Shown: positions 63,676 to 64,000 of the stretch, in pieces
How the letters are laid out: the number at the start of each line of letters is the position of its first letter
Numbering within the stretch: the stretch's first letter is position 1
Assembly (NCBI GenBank): GCA_019009955.1
Contig: CM032228.1
Location: 133,952,501 to 134,016,500, forward strand
Reading direction: 5' to 3'
From: Riptortus pedestris
Lineage: Eukaryota > Arthropoda > Insecta > Hemiptera > Alydidae
DNA: 64,000 nt
Translations under genes and position numbers: made by a program
Notes under the pieces: model-generated
What the model was told of the DNA's origin: nothing
Seen by the model: only the letters and a program-made list of their open reading frames with translations
The model's database searches: none

Positions 63676-64000
63676 CTGTTAACGCTCTAGCGGTCGCAAT
63701 TGTTGTTTGATCGTTACCAAACTCGGAATTTAATCGTTTTATGTAAAAAGGAAGATCAAGTTCGTTAATGGCTGAAATCGGTCCAGTGGGAGGGGGGGGT
63801 TAGAGGGGGGATTTTCGGAAAATTCGAAATATCTCCGTTATTATGCGTCGGATCGAAAAATTGTATAGAATCAATCTTATTACAAATTAAATTTACTATA
63901 AATATTGTTCTATATATTTATTCCCTATCTTGAATATTAATCGAGATATTTGCATTTTTATTAAATTTGGGCCGGTAACGGATTTTTGAGTTTCCCGCCA
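63484..64000 (+). mobile_element. HINE-like element (short subfamily), cut by the window end
   Basis: AGCAGATTTCCC with palindrome TTTCCCTTAAGGGAAA, CCATCGATCCTACCCAGG, TGAGGTCCGTTCAAAA, (TA)n at 63617-63670, CTCTAGCGGTCGCAATTG, AAGATCAAGTTCGTTAATGG, TATTATGCGTCGGATCG, AATATTAATCGAGATATTTG. The 3' terminus lies beyond 64000. Confidence 0.9.

Overview
This is eukaryotic, AT-rich, repeat-dense DNA, almost certainly from an insect. The evidence is interrupted coding exons with GT-AG splice sites, Helitron-type and Helentron-type rolling-circle transposons, non-LTR retrotransposons, a tRNA-derived SINE family and very long (TA)n, (CA)n and (CT)n arrays. No bacterial-type gene, rRNA gene or CRISPR array was seen.

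The one host gene I can support is on the minus strand: a Dbx-type homeobox gene running through the window from about 62.3 kb down to 30.1 kb. Three exons are well supported and one is a candidate. In transcription order they are 62333-62202 (eh1-type repressor motif LKFSVSAIL), 36745-36557 (candidate 189-bp cassette exon), 34123-33992 (pre-homeodomain linker) and 30299-30073 (linker RGKPRRGMM plus homeodomain residues up to Gln44). All splice phases fit. The 5' exon and the exon starting with homeodomain residue Val45 were not found, so they probably lie outside the window; the last visible intron would then exceed 30 kb. Nearly everything else is intronic or flanking repeat DNA.

About twenty copies or fragments, on both strands, belong to one repeat family with Helentron/HINE architecture: a 5' end AGCAGATTTCCC with a palindrome, a (TA)n array about 110-120 bp in, a matching subterminal inverted repeat, and a 3' hairpin ACGCAG-CCC-CTGCGT before GACGGACTTT. 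A second family (18.3-19.85, 48.17-49.57 and 54.65-55.61 kb) has canonical Helitron ends (TC..., GC-rich hairpin, CTAG-3', A/T flanks) and a variable number of internal repeats of about 297 bp.

Region by region. 1-2.9 kb: no gene, one old HINE fragment. 2.9-5.1 kb: a three-level nest (HINE, solo LTR, truncated LINE with 11-bp target duplication). 5.9-7.6 kb: a long HINE carrying two fold-back elements. 8.6-10.6 and 12.9-18.2 kb: HINE clusters, an inverted duplication and a decayed LINE endonuclease. 18.3-23.6 kb: a Helitron and HINEs. 27.8-28.3 kb: two SINEs with target duplications. 30-37 kb: Dbx exons, retroelement remnants, a 77-bp minisatellite and a long (CT)n tract. 42-45 kb: HINEs. 48-55.7 kb: a Helitron, a nearly full LINE with apurinic-type endonuclease, RT and RNase H broken by two frameshifts and a stop, then a HINE split by a Helitron. 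56-57.4 kb: decayed HINEs. 61.1-62.15 kb: a large fold-back element just inside a Dbx intron. 63.5 kb to the end: another HINE.

A recurring theme is that other transposons sit inside (TA)n arrays, several of them arrays carried by the HINEs.
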